From assembly GCF_002013465.1 (NCBI RefSeq), contig NZ_MAFC01000025.1:62001-126000 (forward strand): a stretch of 64,000 nucleotides of DNA. The letters run 5' to 3'. Numbering within the stretch: position 1 is the stretch's first letter; the number at the start of each line of letters is the position of its first letter. The notes beneath the pieces were generated by a model, which worked only from the letters and a program-made list of their open reading frames with translations, made no database searches and was not told the origin of the DNA. Shown here one piece after another: positions 50,608 through 59,268 of this stretch. The position numbers were made by a program, and so were the translations under genes. The stretch comes from Mycobacterium sp. D16R12 (GTDB taxonomy: Bacteria; Actinomycetota; Actinomycetes; Mycobacteriales; Mycobacteriaceae).

Positions 50608-51270
50608 GTGGCGACAGTGTTGACGGTGAATGTGGGCGGACTGCGCCTCAACCCCACGGGCGGGCCGATTCCCACCGGGATCGATAAGCGTCCCACCGAT
50701 TCGGCGGTCGCGGTGTGTGCGCCCGGGGAGATGGGCGACGGCACCGGCAGCGGTCTGGGTGGCGATGCCATTGGGGATCACAGTGTGCACGGTGGCGACG
50801 ACCCGGCCGTGTACGCCTATGCCCGGGAAGACCTTGACTGGTGGCAGGGCGAGTTGGGCCGCGAGCTGACCAACGGCCAATTCGGGGAGAACCTCACCAC
50901 CCGCGATATCGACGTGACCGGCGCCAAAATCGGTGAGCAATGGCATGTCGGCACCGACGGTCTGGTGCTGGAGGTCTCGTCACCGCGAATACCGTGCCGG
51001 ACGTTCGCGGCCTGGCTCGACCAACAGGGGTGGGTCAAAATCTTTACCGTGCAGGCGGTTCCCGGTGCCTATTTACGGGTGGTTTCACCCGGATCGGTAC
51101 GCCAAGGTGATCGAATCACCGTCGGCAACAGTCCAGACCACGATGTCACCGTGGGGCTGGCATTCCGGGCGCTGACCCGTGAACCGGCGCTGCTTCCCCA
51201 GCTGCTCGACGTTCCCGCATTGCCCGAGCACATCAAGGAAACCGTCCGGCGCCGAAGCGGTTCGCCGTAA
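50608..51270 (+). CDS. MOSC-domain protein (YiiM-like)
   Basis: This 220-residue protein has the MOSC beta-barrel of molybdenum-cofactor sulfurases and related enzymes. The features are GDHSVHGGDDPAVYAYAREDLDWW, GQFGENLTT and the conserved cysteine in SPRIPCRTFAAWL that ligates or transfers sulfur to molybdenum. YiiM-type proteins reduce N-hydroxylated compounds together with an electron-transfer partner. It probably shares the TetR transcript (21-base gap). Two bases separate its stop from that of the convergent thioesterase gene. Confidence 0.85.
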   Translation: MATVLTVNVGGLRLNPTGGPIPTGIDKRPTDSAVAVCAPGEMGDGTGSGLGGDAIGDHSVHGGDDPAVYAYAREDLDWWQGELGRELTNGQFGENLTTRDIDVTGAKIGEQWHVGTDGLVLEVSSPRIPCRTFAAWLDQQGWVKIFTVQAVPGAYLRVVSPGSVRQGDRITVGNSPDHDVTVGLAFRALTREPALLPQLLDVPALPEHIKETVRRRSGSP

Positions 51271-51271
51271 T

Positions 51272-52081
51272 CTAGCGCCGCTGGACCAACACGGTCTGTG
51301 CGCTGGAGCCGATGTAACCCCGGCGGTCAAAGATCTCCGCGGTGGTCACGCCGACGCCGTCTGGTCCGACCGACATGCGCGCACGCACTCCGAAATCATC
51401 ACCGTGGGGAATCCGGTGCACGTGCATCACGGTGTCGGTGTTCATGTAGACGAATCGCAACGGGTTGAGTACTGCGCCGATCCCGTTCGCGGAGTCGATG
51501 ACCGACGCCAGCCGCTGCCACGGTGTGGTGGGCTCGGTGTCGACGATGTGCACGTGTGGCCGCATCCAGGCTACCTGCGGTTCCCCGTCGGGTACCGAAA
51601 ACCATTGGAAATCAACTGATTTCGAGTAGTTAGAGCCCTCGAAACCGAAGGCCGGTGGGGTGGGGCCCGGTGGATACTCGGGCAGCGGTGGATATCGGTC
51701 ACTGGCCTTGTCGGCGGTCACCGACGTCGCCAACAACCACGCGCTGGCCCGCGCGACCGCACGGTATCCGCCGTTGGCGTGCGCCTCCATCTCCGCGACC
51801 GCAAGTGCGATCCGGCGGCCCGGCCGTTCGATCCACGCCCGCACGCGCACCGGCTCCAGCGGAACCGGGCCGAGGATGTCGAGCGCGACCCGGCCGATGC
51901 GCAGGCTCTCGCGCGGCTCGGGCAGCTCCTCGATGGCCTTGAGTAGCAATGCCATCGGGGGAGAGCCGTGCTGCAGATTCGGCCCCCACCCGCTGGCGGT
52001 CAGCGTGGTGGACTCGAACACCTGGAATTCGCCGTCGGCGTCCAGGCGCCGGTAGTAGCAGCCAGTGAGGTCCAACGTCAT
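51272..52081 (-). CDS. Acyl-CoA thioesterase-like double hotdog protein
   Basis: This 269-residue protein resembles the thioesterase superfamily with two hotdog domains in one chain (TesB/FcoT-like mycobacterial group). Segments seen are SGWGPNLQHGSPPMALLLKAIE in the first half and PLRFVYMNTDTVMHVHRIP in the second, with an Asp-rich loop IDSANGIGAVL. It probably hydrolyses a long-chain acyl-CoA. The ATG at 52081 overlaps the stop of the RecB-like gene by four bases, so the two form one operon. The open frame continues to 52894, but that is a shadow of the nuclease gene. Confidence 0.75.
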   Translation of the reverse strand: MTLDLTGCYYRRLDADGEFQVFESTTLTASGWGPNLQHGSPPMALLLKAIEELPEPRESLRIGRVALDILGPVPLEPVRVRAWIERPGRRIALAVAEMEAHANGGYRAVARASAWLLATSVTADKASDRYPPLPEYPPGPTPPAFGFEGSNYSKSVDFQWFSVPDGEPQVAWMRPHVHIVDTEPTTPWQRLASVIDSANGIGAVLNPLRFVYMNTDTVMHVHRIPHGDDFGVRARMSVGPDGVGVTTAEIFDRRGYIGSSAQTVLVQRR

Positions 52082-52968
52082 GCGGCATCTCCCGGGATCG
52101 CGGTCGCGGAGGCTTCGGCATCTTCGATATCCGTCTCGGAGACACCGTAATCGGAGGGCCAGCCCGGGTAGGGCGGCGGCGTGCCGCCGAATGCGGGGCA
52201 CAGCGACTGATGGGCGCACCAGTTGCATAACCGGGACGGATTGGGCCGGAAGTCGCCCGTGGCGCCGAGGTTTTGAATCGTCCGCCAGATCGCCATCAAC
52301 GTCTTCTCGAACTTGAGCAGCTCTGCCTCGTCCGGTGTGTAGTCGAGGACCTCGCCATCGGACAGATACAGCAGTCGCAGCCGCCGCGGCACCACTCCGC
52401 GGGTGCGGTACAGCGCGACGGCGTAGAACTTCATCTGAAACAACGCCTTGGCTTCGAACAAGGCGCGAGGTGCGCGTCCGGTCTTGTAATCCACCAGACG
52501 CATCGCGCCCCCGGGTGCGACATCGATGCGGTCGATGAATCCGCGCAGCATCGTGCCGTCGGAGAGCTCGACCTCGACGCGCTCCTCGCAACTGTCGGGG
52601 TCGAATCCGGTGGGATCTTCGAGTCGGTAGTAGCCCGACAGCAGGTCTCTGGCCTCGTCGAGAAACCCTGGAAGCTGGTCGGCCTCGACCACTGCGGCGA
52701 GTTCGGGGTTCGATTCCACGAGGCGTTCCCACGCGGGCTCCACCAATCTGGCGGCGGTGGCGTACTCGCGCTCCGCGGCGGGCCGGGCGTAGAGATCTTC
52801 CAGGGCGGCGTGCACGAGACTGCCCCGCACCTGCGCGGTTGAGGGCGGCTCGGGGAGCCGGTCGATGGCGCGGAACCGGTAGAGCAGTGGGCACTGTTTG
52901 AAGTCACTGGCGCGGGAAGGAGACAGCGCGGGCCGACGCGTCGGCCGGTTTTGCGTGGTCTCGTTCAT
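52078..52968 (-). CDS. RecB-family PD-(D/E)XK nuclease with Fe-S cysteines (Rv2119-like)
   Basis: This 296-residue protein begins with the RecB/Cas4/AddB family entry SPSRASDFKQCPLLYRFR. The nuclease centre is GFIDRIDVAPGG then RLVDYKTGRAP (the D...D-Y-K form of the motif). Four cysteines, one in FKQCP and three in RLCNWCAHQSLCPAFGG, fit the 4Fe-4S clamp of AddB and Cas4. The M. tuberculosis homologue sits near trmI, as here at a longer distance. A DNA repair or recombination role is likely. The ATG at 52968 was chosen because the upstream frame to 53022 lacks homology. Confidence 0.87.
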   Translation of the reverse strand: MNETTQNRPTRRPALSPSRASDFKQCPLLYRFRAIDRLPEPPSTAQVRGSLVHAALEDLYARPAAEREYATAARLVEPAWERLVESNPELAAVVEADQLPGFLDEARDLLSGYYRLEDPTGFDPDSCEERVEVELSDGTMLRGFIDRIDVAPGGAMRLVDYKTGRAPRALFEAKALFQMKFYAVALYRTRGVVPRRLRLLYLSDGEVLDYTPDEAELLKFEKTLMAIWRTIQNLGATGDFRPNPSRLCNWCAHQSLCPAFGGTPPPYPGWPSDYGVSETDIEDAEASATAIPGDAA

Positions 52969-53139
52969 GGTTGGCAGCCTAGGCACCGCGTCCGACAGGT
53001 GCTGACGCCACGCCGCGCACAAAACGGCTGGGCGTCATTCAACACATGTCACAAGTCGTCCCCAAAATACCCGTACTCGAAGTAACGTCAACCTCTCATT
53101 GGCCATGGGCAGTGAGGCCCCGCCCGAGAGGAACACGCA

Positions 53140-55107
53140 GTGACGACGGCAAAGCATCGAAGCCCGCTGGAGAGCCTGCGGGTAAAGGACACGGCGCTCG
53201 CCGGAGCCGATCAGGCCGAGCGGTGGACCGCGGTGACCGATGGACCCAGTCGGTACTCCCGGGTGTCCTTCACGCCCAATGTGTCGATACCGCTGTCCGA
53301 CGGGACCGTGCTCAAAGCCCAGGTGTTCCGGCCGGCCAATGCCGACGGGACTCCGGTGAGCGAGCCGGTGCCGGTGCTTTTCAACCTCACCCCCTACAAC
53401 AAATCCGTTACGCATCTGGCGGCGTGGCTGCTTCGGGGACTGAGTCGGTTCGGCGTGACCGTGCCTGCCGCGCCGCCGAAGAACCCGCGTCTTGTCGAGC
53501 TCGCCGAGTTGGCGCGGGCCATTCCGGGCGGTGGCCTGACGACGTTCGGGGTGAACGACTCGCTGATTCGCAGTGGCTACGCCCAGGTGGTCGTGGACGT
53601 TCGTGGAACCGGCGCCTCCACCGGTGACTGGGGAATGCTCAACGATCGCGAGCAGCGCGACACCGCCGAGGTGGTGGCGTGGGCACAGGCGCAGCCGTGG
53701 TGCGACGGCGCGGTGGGGATGTATGGAATTTCCTACTGCTCGATCAACTCGCTGCAGGCTGCCGGAAACCGGGTGCCTGGCCTCGGCGCGGTGTTCGCGG
53801 TCGAGCCGGTCAGTGACATCTCCCGCGACCTCATGAAAACCGGCGGAGCCCAGACATTTTTCCTGCCCGTCTGGATGCTTGCCGTCGCGCTGGGAAAGTG
53901 GCTGCCGTCGCCGTCGGATGTGGCACGCGGCGGCATTGGGCGCGGCTGGCTCGCCGGGCGGTTGCGTGCACCACTGAATCGCGTGGTGCGGTACATCTTC
54001 GAGGGATTGCGCGGCAGGGGTGCGTTGATCGACAACGACGAATACTTCCAGCAGATCAGTCCCCGGTTCGAGGACATCGAGATCCCGACATTCGTCTACG
54101 GGGCGTGGGACGACATCTTTGGTCCGGCCGCCCTGCGCATCCATCGCCGAACCGCTTTGCCGGGTGGCCGATTTCAGGTCGTCATCAACGAGGGGTACCA
54201 CGGCTCTCCGGGTTCGCAGCTTGGCCGCCAGAGTGGACCGCCTCGGCTGGATGTGTTGCAGCGCGCATGGTTTGACAAGTGGCTCAAGGGTATTGACAAC
54301 GGAATGGAGAGCTACGGCCCGCTCACCTTGCAGCAGCAAAATGGCGGTTGGCACACCCTCGACGCTTATCCGCGTCCCGAGGCAAGACCGCAACGCTTCT
54401 ACCTGCATGCCGAGCCCTCGGGTGTGGGCGCTGGTTCGACCTTCGACGGGTCACTGGCGGATGCCGCACCGCTCAGTGGGACCGAGCACCTCCTTAGCCG
54501 CCGGATGGGACTGCTGAAATCGCCCACCACCTCCCGGTTGACGGCCGGTATCACCGCGGTGTTGGGCACGTCCGGGCTTAAGGACTCGCGCTATTTCGAG
54601 CGCGGCGCACTCACGTTCACCAGCGGCGCCGCCTCGGAGCCGTGGGTGATCTCCGGGGCTCTCAACCTTCATCTGCGCACCAAAGCGATGGGTACGGAGG
54701 CATTCTGGGTCGTCTCGGTGACCGATGTGGCGCCCGACGGCTTCTCCCGGATGCTGGCGGAGGGCGCGCTGCTGGCATCGCGACGCGGAGTGGACGAGGA
54801 CAAGAGTCTGCGGACCGTAGACGGTGACTATCTATCGCCCTGGCACCCCACCGGCACGGGATGCAAGCTCCCGGTGCAGCCCGGCGCGCCGATAACGCTC
54901 GACATCGATCTCACGGAGGTAGATGCGGTGATCGCGGCCGGGCACCGGCTGCGGGTCGTCATCTCGGCTGCCAGCCTGCCGAGGTACATACCGTCCATCC
55001 CTGAGCTGTGGGCGAGCCGTCATGGTCAGGCCCTGGTTTTGGACCCTGACCAGCCGAGTTACCTGGTGGCACCCGTAATTGTGGACGTCGGCGCCGGGGC
55101 TGCCTAG
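53140..55107 (+). CDS. CocE/NonD-family (X-Pro dipeptidyl-peptidase-like) hydrolase
   Basis: This 655-residue alpha/beta hydrolase is of the S15/CocE group. The family landmarks are LTPYNKS, VVVDVRGTGASTGDWGM, the nucleophile strand GMYGISYCSINSLQA (Ser near residue 200), and the C-terminal jelly-roll beta domain (LTFTSGAASEPWVISGALNLHL). Ser replaces the usual Gly-Ser order (G-I-S-Y). Such enzymes cleave esters or amides, and the natural substrate is unknown. There is no signal peptide, so a cytoplasmic location is likely. The start is GTG 53140 with a GAGAGGAA ribosome site. Confidence 0.83.
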   Translation: MTTAKHRSPLESLRVKDTALAGADQAERWTAVTDGPSRYSRVSFTPNVSIPLSDGTVLKAQVFRPANADGTPVSEPVPVLFNLTPYNKSVTHLAAWLLRGLSRFGVTVPAAPPKNPRLVELAELARAIPGGGLTTFGVNDSLIRSGYAQVVVDVRGTGASTGDWGMLNDREQRDTAEVVAWAQAQPWCDGAVGMYGISYCSINSLQAAGNRVPGLGAVFAVEPVSDISRDLMKTGGAQTFFLPVWMLAVALGKWLPSPSDVARGGIGRGWLAGRLRAPLNRVVRYIFEGLRGRGALIDNDEYFQQISPRFEDIEIPTFVYGAWDDIFGPAALRIHRRTALPGGRFQVVINEGYHGSPGSQLGRQSGPPRLDVLQRAWFDKWLKGIDNGMESYGPLTLQQQNGGWHTLDAYPRPEARPQRFYLHAEPSGVGAGSTFDGSLADAAPLSGTEHLLSRRMGLLKSPTTSRLTAGITAVLGTSGLKDSRYFERGALTFTSGAASEPWVISGALNLHLRTKAMGTEAFWVVSVTDVAPDGFSRMLAEGALLASRRGVDEDKSLRTVDGDYLSPWHPTGTGCKLPVQPGAPITLDIDLTEVDAVIAAGHRLRVVISAASLPRYIPSIPELWASRHGQALVLDPDQPSYLVAPVIVDVGAGAA

Positions 55108-55145
55108 TCCTCGTAAGTTCACCAATTCCTCAGCCACTTTTTCTG

Positions 55146-55167
55146 TAACTTACGGTACCGTAGGTTA
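55146..55167. promoter_or_regulatory. Palindromic operator before the acyl-ACP desaturase gene (site 2)
   Basis: The core TACGGTACCGTA (55151-55162) is a perfect palindrome. With flanking TAAC and GTTA the symmetry reaches 22 bp with a single mismatched pair. It differs from site 1 (45547-45568) at only three of 22 positions and ends 36 bases before the preferred start of the desaturase, a distance similar to site 1. Confidence 0.72.
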
Positions 55168-55188
55168 GGGATGACGGTAGACCGAATT

Positions 55189-55195
55189 GGAGAGG
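55189..55195 (+). promoter_or_regulatory. Ribosome binding site deciding the acyl-ACP desaturase start
   Basis: GGAGAGG ends eight bases before ATG 55204. The alternative ATG at 55171 has no such site and would begin four bases after the operator. Confidence 0.6.
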
Positions 55196-55203
55196 TGAAC
55201 GAG

Positions 55204-56124
55204 ATGGTGACAGGACTACAAACGCGATTGCTCACCGAGTTGGAGCCCGTTGTCGAGGCGAATCTCGAACGGCACCTGGCTGTCGCGCGGCCATGGGCCC
55301 CCCATGATTACGTGCCGTGGAGCCGGGGCCGAGACTTCGCCTTCCTCGGTGGCGAGGATTGGCAGCCGCAGGACAGCCCGCTGGATCCGGTGGCCCAGTC
55401 GGCGTTGATCGTCAACCTGCTGACCGAGGACAACCTGCCGTCTTATCACCGTGAGATCGCCACGAGATTCGGGCGAGACGGCGCGTGGGGAACTTGGGTG
55501 GGCCAATGGACTGCGGAGGAAGGGCGGCACAGCATCGCGCTTCGCGACTATCTGGTGGTGACCCGTGGTGTCGACCCGACCAATCTTGAAGCAATGCGCA
55601 TGGCGCACACCGTCGCCGGCTACGACTCGGGGGATAAGACGCCCCTGGAGGCGCTGGCTTACGTGTCGTTCCAGGAGTTGGCCACACGGATATCGCACCG
55701 CAATACGGGGAAGGCCTCGGGCTGCCCGATTGCCGACCAGCTGTTGGCGCGGGTGGCGCTGGACGAGAACCTGCACATGGTCTTCTATCGCAATCTCATG
55801 TCGGCGGCACTCGATATCGAGCCCGATGCCGCCTTACAGGCGATCTGCAAGGAGATCGTGGGCTTCTCGATGCCGGGTATGGGGATGGCGGGTTTCGCGC
55901 AGAACGCGATAGCCATCGCGAAGGCGGGCATCTACGACTTGCGTATCCATCACGACGAGGTGCTGCAGCCCATCCTGCGGTTCTGGCGGGTGTTCGAACG
56001 TTCCGATATCGGGCCCGAGGGTGAGCAGGCTCGCGAGACTCTCGTGAAATTCCTTGCCGCCGTGGATGAACGCGCCAAGTACTACGAGGAGAAGGCGGCC
56101 GCGCGCGCGGCAAGAAGCGCCTGA
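55204..56124 (+). CDS. Soluble acyl-ACP desaturase (DesA1/DesA2-like)
   Basis: This 306-residue di-iron desaturase is of the plant-type soluble acyl-ACP family. Iron ligands are seen in TEDNLPSYHRE, EEGRHSIALRDYL (ExxH) and DENLHMVFYR (second ExxH). In mycobacteria DesA1/DesA2 desaturate acyl chains on the way to mycolic acids. The N-terminus LQTRLLTELEPVVEANLERHL aligns with DesA1, supporting ATG 55204 over ATG 55171. It is probably a stand-alone transcript ending at the hairpin at 56132-56170. Confidence 0.88.
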   Translation: MVTGLQTRLLTELEPVVEANLERHLAVARPWAPHDYVPWSRGRDFAFLGGEDWQPQDSPLDPVAQSALIVNLLTEDNLPSYHREIATRFGRDGAWGTWVGQWTAEEGRHSIALRDYLVVTRGVDPTNLEAMRMAHTVAGYDSGDKTPLEALAYVSFQELATRISHRNTGKASGCPIADQLLARVALDENLHMVFYRNLMSAALDIEPDAALQAICKEIVGFSMPGMGMAGFAQNAIAIAKAGIYDLRIHHDEVLQPILRFWRVFERSDIGPEGEQARETLVKFLAAVDERAKYYEEKAAARAARSA

Positions 56125-56131
56125 ACGCAAT

Positions 56132-56170
56132 TACCGGAGGTCACCCGCGGTTGGCGGATGACCTCCGGTA
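56132..56170. terminator. Bidirectional hairpin terminator between desaturase and helicase
   Basis: TACCGGAGGTCA (56132-56143) pairs perfectly with TGACCTCCGGTA (56159-56170), a 12-bp stem with a 15-base loop. It lies in the 73-base gap between two convergent genes and can form on both strands. Confidence 0.8.
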
Positions 56171-56197
56171 GTCGGCTTGAGGATCGTGGATTCAGAT

Positions 56198-57538
56198 CTA
56201 CCTGGACGTGCTGCTGCCTGTGCGCTGCGCGGACCGCTGCCCGTGTCCACCGCGTCGGGGCGCCCGCGCGGGGCGTCCCTCGGCGCCGCCACGGGGCCGG
56301 TGCGCCCGCTGGCCGCGCTGTCCGTTCGGTGCGGAGGAGCCGCTGTCTTTCTGTGCGGGAGCGGGCTTCACATACGGTGCCACCTCGCCCACCAGCGCCT
56401 TGACCTCGTCGGAATGAGCCGTCACCTGCTGCGGGGTGGCCGTGATGGCGGCCTTGCGCAGCAGCTGCGTGACGTCACGTCGCTGTTCGGGAAGCACCAC
56501 CGTCACCACGTCACCGGTGCCGCCGGCGCGGGCGGTACGGCCCGACCGGTGCAGGTAGGCCTTGTGCTCGGCGGGCGGGTCGACGTGTACGACCAACGTC
56601 ACGTCATCGACGTGGACTCCGCGTGCGGCGACATCGGTTGCCACCAGCACTCGTGCCTGGCCGCCGGAGAAGGCCGCGAGGTTACGGTCGCGCGCACCCT
56701 GAGAAAGGTTGCCGTGCAAGTCAACCGATGGGATACCCGACTGGTTGAGCTGATGCGCGAGCCGCTTCGCCTGATGCTTGGTGCGCATGAACAGGATGCG
56801 CCGCCCGGTGCCGGAGGCCAGCGTGTTCACGAGATCGCGCTTGGCATCGGGGCCGCTGACGGTGAACACGTGGTGGGTCATCGCGGCGACGGGGGAGTCG
56901 ACGGAATCGACCGAGTGCTCGGCGGGGTTGTGCAGGAACCGCTTGACGAGCTTGTCGACGTCGTTGTCCAGGGTGGCCGAGAACAGCAGGCGTTGACCGG
57001 AACTCGGCGTCGCGGCCAGCAGCCGGGTTACCGCGGGCAGGAATCCGAGGTCGGCCATGTGGTCGGCCTCGTCCAGCACGCAGATCTCCACGGCGTCCAG
57101 GCTCAGGTGGCGTTGCTTCAGAAGGTCTTCCAAGCGTCCGGGGCAGGCGACCACGATGTCGACGCCGGCCGAGAGGGCCTGCACCTGCCGGTGCTGGGAG
57201 ACTCCACCGAAAATAGTGGTGACCTTGAGACGGCAGATCGACGCCAAAGGTTCGATGACTGCGCTGATTTGGGTCGCCAGCTCCCGGGTGGGTGCCAGCA
57301 CGAGGGCGCGCGGCTTACGGGGCACCCGGTTGCCGCTGGCAATACGGGCGACGACAGGAAGGGAGAACGCGAGAGTCTTTCCGCTGCCGGTCTTGCCGCG
57401 GGCCAGTACGTCACGGCCACTGAGAGTGTCGGGAAGAGTCGCGGCCTGGATGGGGAACGGCGCGCTGATTCCGGCGGCCTGCAACACGTCGATAAGTGGT
57501 GCGGGCACGCCGAGAGAATCAAATGTGGGTTGAGACAT
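56198..57538 (-). CDS. DEAD-box ATP-dependent RNA helicase
   Basis: This 446-residue RNA helicase has the motifs in order: ARGKTGSGKT (Walker A), PTRELATQ, CPGRLEDLL, LDEADHM (DEAD), FSATL, FMRTKHQAKRL, ATDVAARGVHVDDV and HRSGRTARAG. The last 70 residues are basic, rich in Arg and Gly (PRGGAEGRPARAPRRGG), and probably bind RNA. Its role may be ribosome assembly or mRNA turnover, perhaps in cold conditions. The 281-bp divergent region to trmI (57539-57819) holds a long AT-richer leader. I see no defined motif there. Confidence 0.93.
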   Translation of the reverse strand: MSQPTFDSLGVPAPLIDVLQAAGISAPFPIQAATLPDTLSGRDVLARGKTGSGKTLAFSLPVVARIASGNRVPRKPRALVLAPTRELATQISAVIEPLASICRLKVTTIFGGVSQHRQVQALSAGVDIVVACPGRLEDLLKQRHLSLDAVEICVLDEADHMADLGFLPAVTRLLAATPSSGQRLLFSATLDNDVDKLVKRFLHNPAEHSVDSVDSPVAAMTHHVFTVSGPDAKRDLVNTLASGTGRRILFMRTKHQAKRLAHQLNQSGIPSVDLHGNLSQGARDRNLAAFSGGQARVLVATDVAARGVHVDDVTLVVHVDPPAEHKAYLHRSGRTARAGGTGDVVTVVLPEQRRDVTQLLRKAAITATPQQVTAHSDEVKALVGEVAPYVKPAPAQKDSGSSAPNGQRGQRAHRPRGGAEGRPARAPRRGGHGQRSAQRTGSSTSR

Positions 57539-57819
57539 GGGTAGTTGAACGCCTTTCGAGGCATTGTGGTGGCGAGATTGCCAATGGGCAATGTCGATCG
57601 CCGAGAGAAGAGCCTGAAAGTCTGCCTAAATTCACACTGGCTGACGAAAGAAACGTTCTTCGACGCGAGCGCAAATTCAGCGCTCAGTGATAGACACTAC
57701 TGCCTGTTGGCGTCGATAGCTAAACCTGTGCGGCGAAACACACTGGTGGCGGACACTCCTGCCTGCCCTGATGTCTGCCCGATTCGGAATCGGCAACGCA
57801 TACCTGGCAAGGTGAGCGC

Positions 57820-58659
57820 ATGTCTCGAACCGGACCGTTCGTCGTCGGCGATCGCGTGCAATTGACCGATCCCAAGGGACGGCACTACACGATGGTGCTC
57901 GAGCCCGGTAAGGAGTTCCACACCCATCGGGGCGCCATCGTGCACGACGGGGTGATCGGCATTCCGGAGGGCAGCGTCGTGAAATCGACCAACGGCGACC
58001 AGTTCCTGGTGCTGCGTCCTTTGCTGATCGACTACGTGTTGTCGATGCCGAGGGGCGCGCAGGTGATCTACCCGAAGGATGCCGCACAGATCGTGCACGA
58101 CGGCGATGTCTTCCCTGGCGCGCGGGTGCTGGAAGCCGGCGCGGGCTCGGGCGCGCTCACGTGCTCGCTGCTGCGAGCGGTGGGACCCGAGGGAACCGTG
58201 ATCTCTTACGAGATTCGTGAGGATCACGCCGAACATGCTGTGCGTAACGTCACAACATTCTTTGGAGAGCGACCGGACAACTGGGAGCTGGTACTCGGCG
58301 ACCTGTGCGAGCGGCCGGCGGATGCGGGCAGTGTCGACCGAGTGGTTCTCGACATGCTGGCGCCCTGGGAGACTTTGCCGGCGGTCGCCGAATCGCTCGT
58401 GCCCGGCGGCGTCCTGATCGTCTACGTCGCCACCGTCACCCAGCTGTCGCGGGTCGTCGAGGCGTTGCGGGAACAGCAATGCTGGACCGAGCCGCGGTCC
58501 TGGGAGACGATGCAGCGCGGCTGGAACGTCGTCGGTCTGGCGGTGCGCCCGGAGCACAGCATGCGTGGGCATACCGCGTTCCTGGTCAGTGCCCGTCGTC
58601 TGGCGCCGGACACGATCACCCCGACGCCACTGCGGCGTAAGCGGCTACCTACGGGGTAG
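57820..58659 (+). CDS. trmI: tRNA (adenine-58-N1)-methyltransferase
   Basis: This 279-residue enzyme is almost the length of the studied M. tuberculosis protein Rv2118c. It has the N-terminal beta-domain (GPFVVGDRVQLTDPKGRHYT) and a Rossmann SAM domain with VLEAGAGSGALTCSLLRAVG (motif I) and VVLDMLAPWETL (motif IV). It methylates A58 in the T-loop of tRNA as a tetramer. The start codon is ATG 57820. Its last 11 bases overlap the end of the convergent lppK-like gene. Confidence 0.94.
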   Translation: MSRTGPFVVGDRVQLTDPKGRHYTMVLEPGKEFHTHRGAIVHDGVIGIPEGSVVKSTNGDQFLVLRPLLIDYVLSMPRGAQVIYPKDAAQIVHDGDVFPGARVLEAGAGSGALTCSLLRAVGPEGTVISYEIREDHAEHAVRNVTTFFGERPDNWELVLGDLCERPADAGSVDRVVLDMLAPWETLPAVAESLVPGGVLIVYVATVTQLSRVVEALREQQCWTEPRSWETMQRGWNVVGLAVRPEHSMRGHTAFLVSARRLAPDTITPTPLRRKRLPTG

Positions 58660-59233
58660 GTGTGGGGGCAGCCGGTGCCTGTGGAGCCGGAGCTCCGGGG
58701 GCAGGCGCCTCATGCGGTGCGGCAGTACCCGCGAGTGATGTTCCGGTCTTGAGAAGTAGATCGGAGGTCCGCTTCGACAATTTCCAACCCTGACCCTCGG
58801 GTGAGAACGACATCGGCACCGCGAACCCGCCCATCTTGGGGCTCGGGCTGTTGATGGTGACGACGGCTTCGACGTCGCCCACGTTTTCCGTCGACCACTT
58901 GGGGTCCTTCACGGTGAACGACAACGGGGAGAACCCGGCGTCGCCGATCGCCTTGGTGAACTTGTCCAGCTGTTCGGGGGTGGCGCCCTGAACGGCGGTG
59001 ACTTTCTCGGCGCCGGGCAGGTTCGGATCGGCGAGACGGTTGAGAACATCGGTCAGTATCGCCGGATCCGGTAGCGGATGATCTGGGACGGCCGCGGCGG
59101 CGGCAGCCGAGGACGCGGGCTGCGTCGTCGACGAGCTGGCCGGGGCGGCCTTATCGCTTGAGCTGCTGCAGGCGGTCAGGGCGAGAACGGCTGCACCCGC
59201 TACGACGACCGCGAATTGAAGGTGACGGGCCAT
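58649..59233 (-). CDS. lppK: LppK-like lipoprotein of the MTB12 family
   Basis: This 194-residue lipoprotein has a signal peptide with lipobox LALTAC, placing the acylated Cys near residue 22, followed by a Ser/Ala/Thr-rich linker. The folded part has DPAILTDVLNRLADPNLPGAEKV and GFSPLSFTVKDPKWS, the same pattern as the neighbouring MTB12-like protein. The C-terminal tail is proline-rich. It is anchored to the outer face of the membrane, and its function is unknown. The start ATG 59233 was preferred over GTG 59257 because the signal peptide begins there. The gene matches the lppK position beside trmI and mpa in M. tuberculosis. Confidence 0.78.
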   Translation of the reverse strand: MARHLQFAVVVAGAAVLALTACSSSSDKAAPASSSTTQPASSAAAAAAVPDHPLPDPAILTDVLNRLADPNLPGAEKVTAVQGATPEQLDKFTKAIGDAGFSPLSFTVKDPKWSTENVGDVEAVVTINSPSPKMGGFAVPMSFSPEGQGWKLSKRTSDLLLKTGTSLAGTAAPHEAPAPGAPAPQAPAAPTPTP

Positions 59234-59268
59234 GATCCAGGTGACTCCATTCGGCATATCGGCTACGT

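Noticed and set aside
52082..52894. A 540-codon frame joining the thioesterase to an upstream Arg-rich stretch
   Set aside because: The upstream half is out of frame with the RecB-like nuclease and reads as low-complexity Arg/Gly/Ala. The thioesterase starts at ATG 52081.
56177..57544. A 455-codon plus-strand frame opposite the DEAD-box helicase
   Set aside because: All helicase motifs are on the minus strand. The plus frame is a shadow caused by high GC.
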